In this document: piece after piece, positions 6,010 to 7,668 of the stretch
How positions within the stretch are numbered: the first letter of the stretch is position 1
How the letters are laid out: each line of letters opens with the position of its first letter
Source of the DNA: CAYLZW01 sp964388085
GTDB taxonomy: Bacteria > Myxococcota > UBA727 > CAYLZW01
Reading direction: 5' to 3'
Length of the DNA stretch: 7,668 bases
Assembly (NCBI GenBank): GCA_964388085.1
Contig: CAYLZW010000275.1
Span: 1-7,668, forward strand
Notes under the pieces: generated by a model
Database searches by the model: none
Told to the model about the DNA's origin: nothing
What the model saw: the letters and a program-made list of their open reading frames with translations, nothing else
Program-made: the position numbers and the translations under genes

Positions 6010-7668
6010 CTACTCCGCTCGCATATCGACCTTGAGCTTCGATGTGCTGCCGCGCGCGACCTTCACCGTCTTCTTCACGACCTTGCCCTCGTGCTCGAGC
6101 TTCACCGTGTAGCTGCCCTCGAGCAAGGTGATGGGCGAGAGCGGCGTGGTGCCGACGACGTCCTTGCCGATGGTCACCTTGGCGAAGGGGAACACCCGCA
6201 GGCTGAGCTTGCCCGGGGCGAGGTCGGCGTACGCGGCGGCGCCGCCGACGATGCGCACGCGCGATCGACCGAGCGTACCCGGCGTCGTGGCGATCAAGCT
6301 GTCGGTGCCGGCCGGCACCTCGACGCGTCCGGCGCCGCGGCCCACGACCTTGCCGCTCGGGAGGGACCAGGCGACGCCGGCGGGCGCCTTGGTCGTCACG
6401 GATCTCATCGACACCTGCGCCCGGCGCTTCGAGCGACGCTGCTTCTGCAGCGAGCGCGGGCGCTTGTCGTCGCCGCCCTGCTCCGCTGCTGCGCTCGACG
6501 CCGCGGCCGCCACCTCCGGCGGCTCCGGCGCGGACGGCGCCGCAAGGGCCGCGTCCTCGCTCGACGCCGCCGCCGGCGCGCTGCTGTCCTCCTCGGGGTC
6601 CGCCTCGTCGTCCATGGCAGGCGGCGCCGCCGGCTCCTCGAGCTCGTCCTCGACGGGCGCCGGCACCGGCAGGTCGCTCGGCGGGCTCGCGAGCGCGGCC
6701 GCGGGCAGGATGGTGACCTCGTCCGACGGGTCGGAGTCGCCGATGACGAGGGAGACCGCGAGCGCGCCGACGAGAAGCGCCGAGACGCCGCCCGCGACGG
6801 CGGCCACCAGGGAGCGGTTTCGTCGCCGCAGGCCTCGTGGCGCCTTGCGGATGAGCTGGCGCTCGCCCGAGCTGAGCTTGCTGGTGAGCGGTGTCGAGGG
6901 CACGAAGCCGCCGCTCAAGGGCTTCGAGGCGGGCGCGTCGTCGTCGGGATCGTCGATCACCTCGCCGACGAAGCGCGTGCTCTCGGTGGTGCGCATGGGC
7001 GCGAGGGCGATGAGCGCGTCGTAGAGCTCGGCGCCCGAGGCCGGGCGGTGCTTCGGATCCTTCTCGAGCAGCGACAGCACGATGTCGTCGACGTCCGGCG
7101 GGATGTGCGGGTTCACGAGGCTCGGCGCGCGCGCCTCGTCGCTCAGCACGCCCTGCAGCGTCATCAGCTCGGTGGCGCCGTCGAAGGGCCGCTGTCCCGT
7201 GAGCAGCCAGTAGAGCGTGACGCCGAGCGAGTAGAGATCGCTGCGTCCGTCGAGCTCCTCGCCGCGGATCTGCTCCGGCGACATGTAGGGGATCTTGCCC
7301 TTGAGCTCACCGGTCTTCGTGACACCGCGCGACTCGCTGCCCTTCGCGATGCCGAAGTCGAGCACCTTGGTCATGCCGCCGCGGCTCATGATGAGGTTGT
7401 CGGGGCTGATGTCCCGGTGCACCAGGCCGAGCTTGCGCCCGCTCGCGTGCTTGAGCGTGTGCGCGTGATGGAGGCCGAGCGCCGCGTCGGCGATGGCGCG
7501 CAGGATGACCTCCATGGGGATCGAGCGGCCCCGGCGCCAGGCCCGCCGCGCCAGCTTGTAGAGCGTGACGCCGTCGACGTACTCCATGGCGATGTAGTAC
7601 TGGCCGTCCGCCTCGCCGAGCTCGTAGACCTGCACGATGTTGGTGTGGTTCAGCTCGGCGGCGGTCTG
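6010..7668 (-). CDS. Transmembrane Ser/Thr protein kinase with C-terminal PEGA-like domain (partial at right edge)
   Basis: The frame runs from the window edge to the TAG at 6012-6010, 552 visible residues; the Gly-rich loop and VAIK lysine are outside. Visible numbering starts at QTAAELNHTNIVQVYELG, the helix-C region, so ATG or GTG codons here are not the start. Catalytic motifs are intact: LVHRDISPDNL (HRD about 84-86, catalytic Asp86), VLDFGIAK (DFG about 104-106), KIPYMSPEQ (130-132), DLYSLGVTLYWLLTGQRPFDG and the subdomain XI Arg in KHRPASG. A single membrane helix lies at about 286-309 after basic residues (RGLRRRNR), then an acidic Ala/Pro/Glu linker (about 312-400), a basic patch (KQRRSKRRAQ), a beta-rich segment and a C-terminal PEGA-like domain (about 491-549: VFPFAKVTIGKDVVGTTPLS). 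This is the cytoplasmic-kinase/extracytoplasmic-tail plan common in Myxococcota. The substrate is unknown; it converges on the lipoprotein operon. Confidence 0.95.
   Translation of the reverse strand, partial: QTAAELNHTNIVQVYELGEADGQYYIAMEYVDGVTLYKLARRAWRRGRSIPMEVILRAIADAALGLHHAHTLKHASGRKLGLVHRDISPDNLIMSRGGMTKVLDFGIAKGSESRGVTKTGELKGKIPYMSPEQIRGEELDGRSDLYSLGVTLYWLLTGQRPFDGATELMTLQGVLSDEARAPSLVNPHIPPDVDDIVLSLLEKDPKHRPASGAELYDALIALAPMRTTESTRFVGEVIDDPDDDAPASKPLSGGFVPSTPLTSKLSSGERQLIRKAPRGLRRRNRSLVAAVAGGVSALLVGALAVSLVIGDSDPSDEVTILPAAALASPPSDLPVPAPVEDELEEPAAPPAMDDEADPEEDSSAPAAASSEDAALAAPSAPEPPEVAAAASSAAAEQGGDDKRPRSLQKQRRSKRRAQVSMRSVTTKAPAGVAWSLPSGKVVGRGAGRVEVPAGTDSLIATTPGTLGRSRVRIVGGAAAYADLAPGKLSLRVFPFAKVTIGKDVVGTTPLSPITLLEGSYTVKLEHEGKVVKKTVKVARGSTSKLKVDMRAE

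Noticed and set aside
5748..6035. Plus-strand Arg-rich frame spanning the intergenic region
   Set aside because: It starts inside the small lipoprotein gene in another frame, is almost pure Arg/Ala/Pro and has no ribosome site.

Overview
The window is very GC-rich, with C or G at almost every third codon position. Its protein types are typical of Myxococcota (former delta-proteobacteria): a membrane Ser/Thr kinase with a PEGA-like C-terminus, lipoproteins with long Gly-Glu spacers and Cys modules, and secreted proteins with a 'GC...CL' signature. A Polyangiales/Sandaracinaceae-like origin is plausible, but the species cannot be named from the sequence.

Layout: (1) Positions 1-1733 (+) hold the C-terminal half of dnaE, the alpha subunit of replicative DNA polymerase III; the N-terminus lies left of the window. 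(2) Positions 1740-4699 (-) hold a two-gene unit. It encodes a secreted/membrane-anchored 276-residue protein and, overlapping it by ATGA, a 710-residue composite lipoprotein (Cys module, 26 Gly-Glu repeats, OB-fold-like region, Ig-like domains, lamin-tail-like domain). This unit converges on dnaE with only 6 bases between the stop codons. (3) Positions 4700-4807 form a divergent control region with a strong inverted repeat. (4) Positions 4808-5841 (+) hold a second two-gene unit: a 254-residue paralogue of the 276-residue protein and an 85-residue Cys-containing lipoprotein. (5) Positions 5842-6009 are intergenic, with short GC-rich palindromes. (6) Positions 6010-7668 (-) hold most of a transmembrane Ser/Thr kinase whose N-terminus (ATP-binding loop) lies right of the window.

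Apart from dnaE, the genes look like an envelope-associated accessory locus. The two divergent units mirror each other: each starts with a GC...CL protein that has a signal peptide and a hydrophobic C-terminal half, followed by a lipoprotein with a four-Cys module. The kinase has a predicted extracytoplasmic PEGA-like tail and could signal from the same compartment, but no functional link is shown by the sequence. The most unusual detail is in the 276-residue protein. The first beta-strand motif of its domain (VLVLDLKPAAGV-like) is missing from the expected N-terminal place and is instead found after the domain, as if the protein were permuted or were the remnant of a two-domain ancestor.
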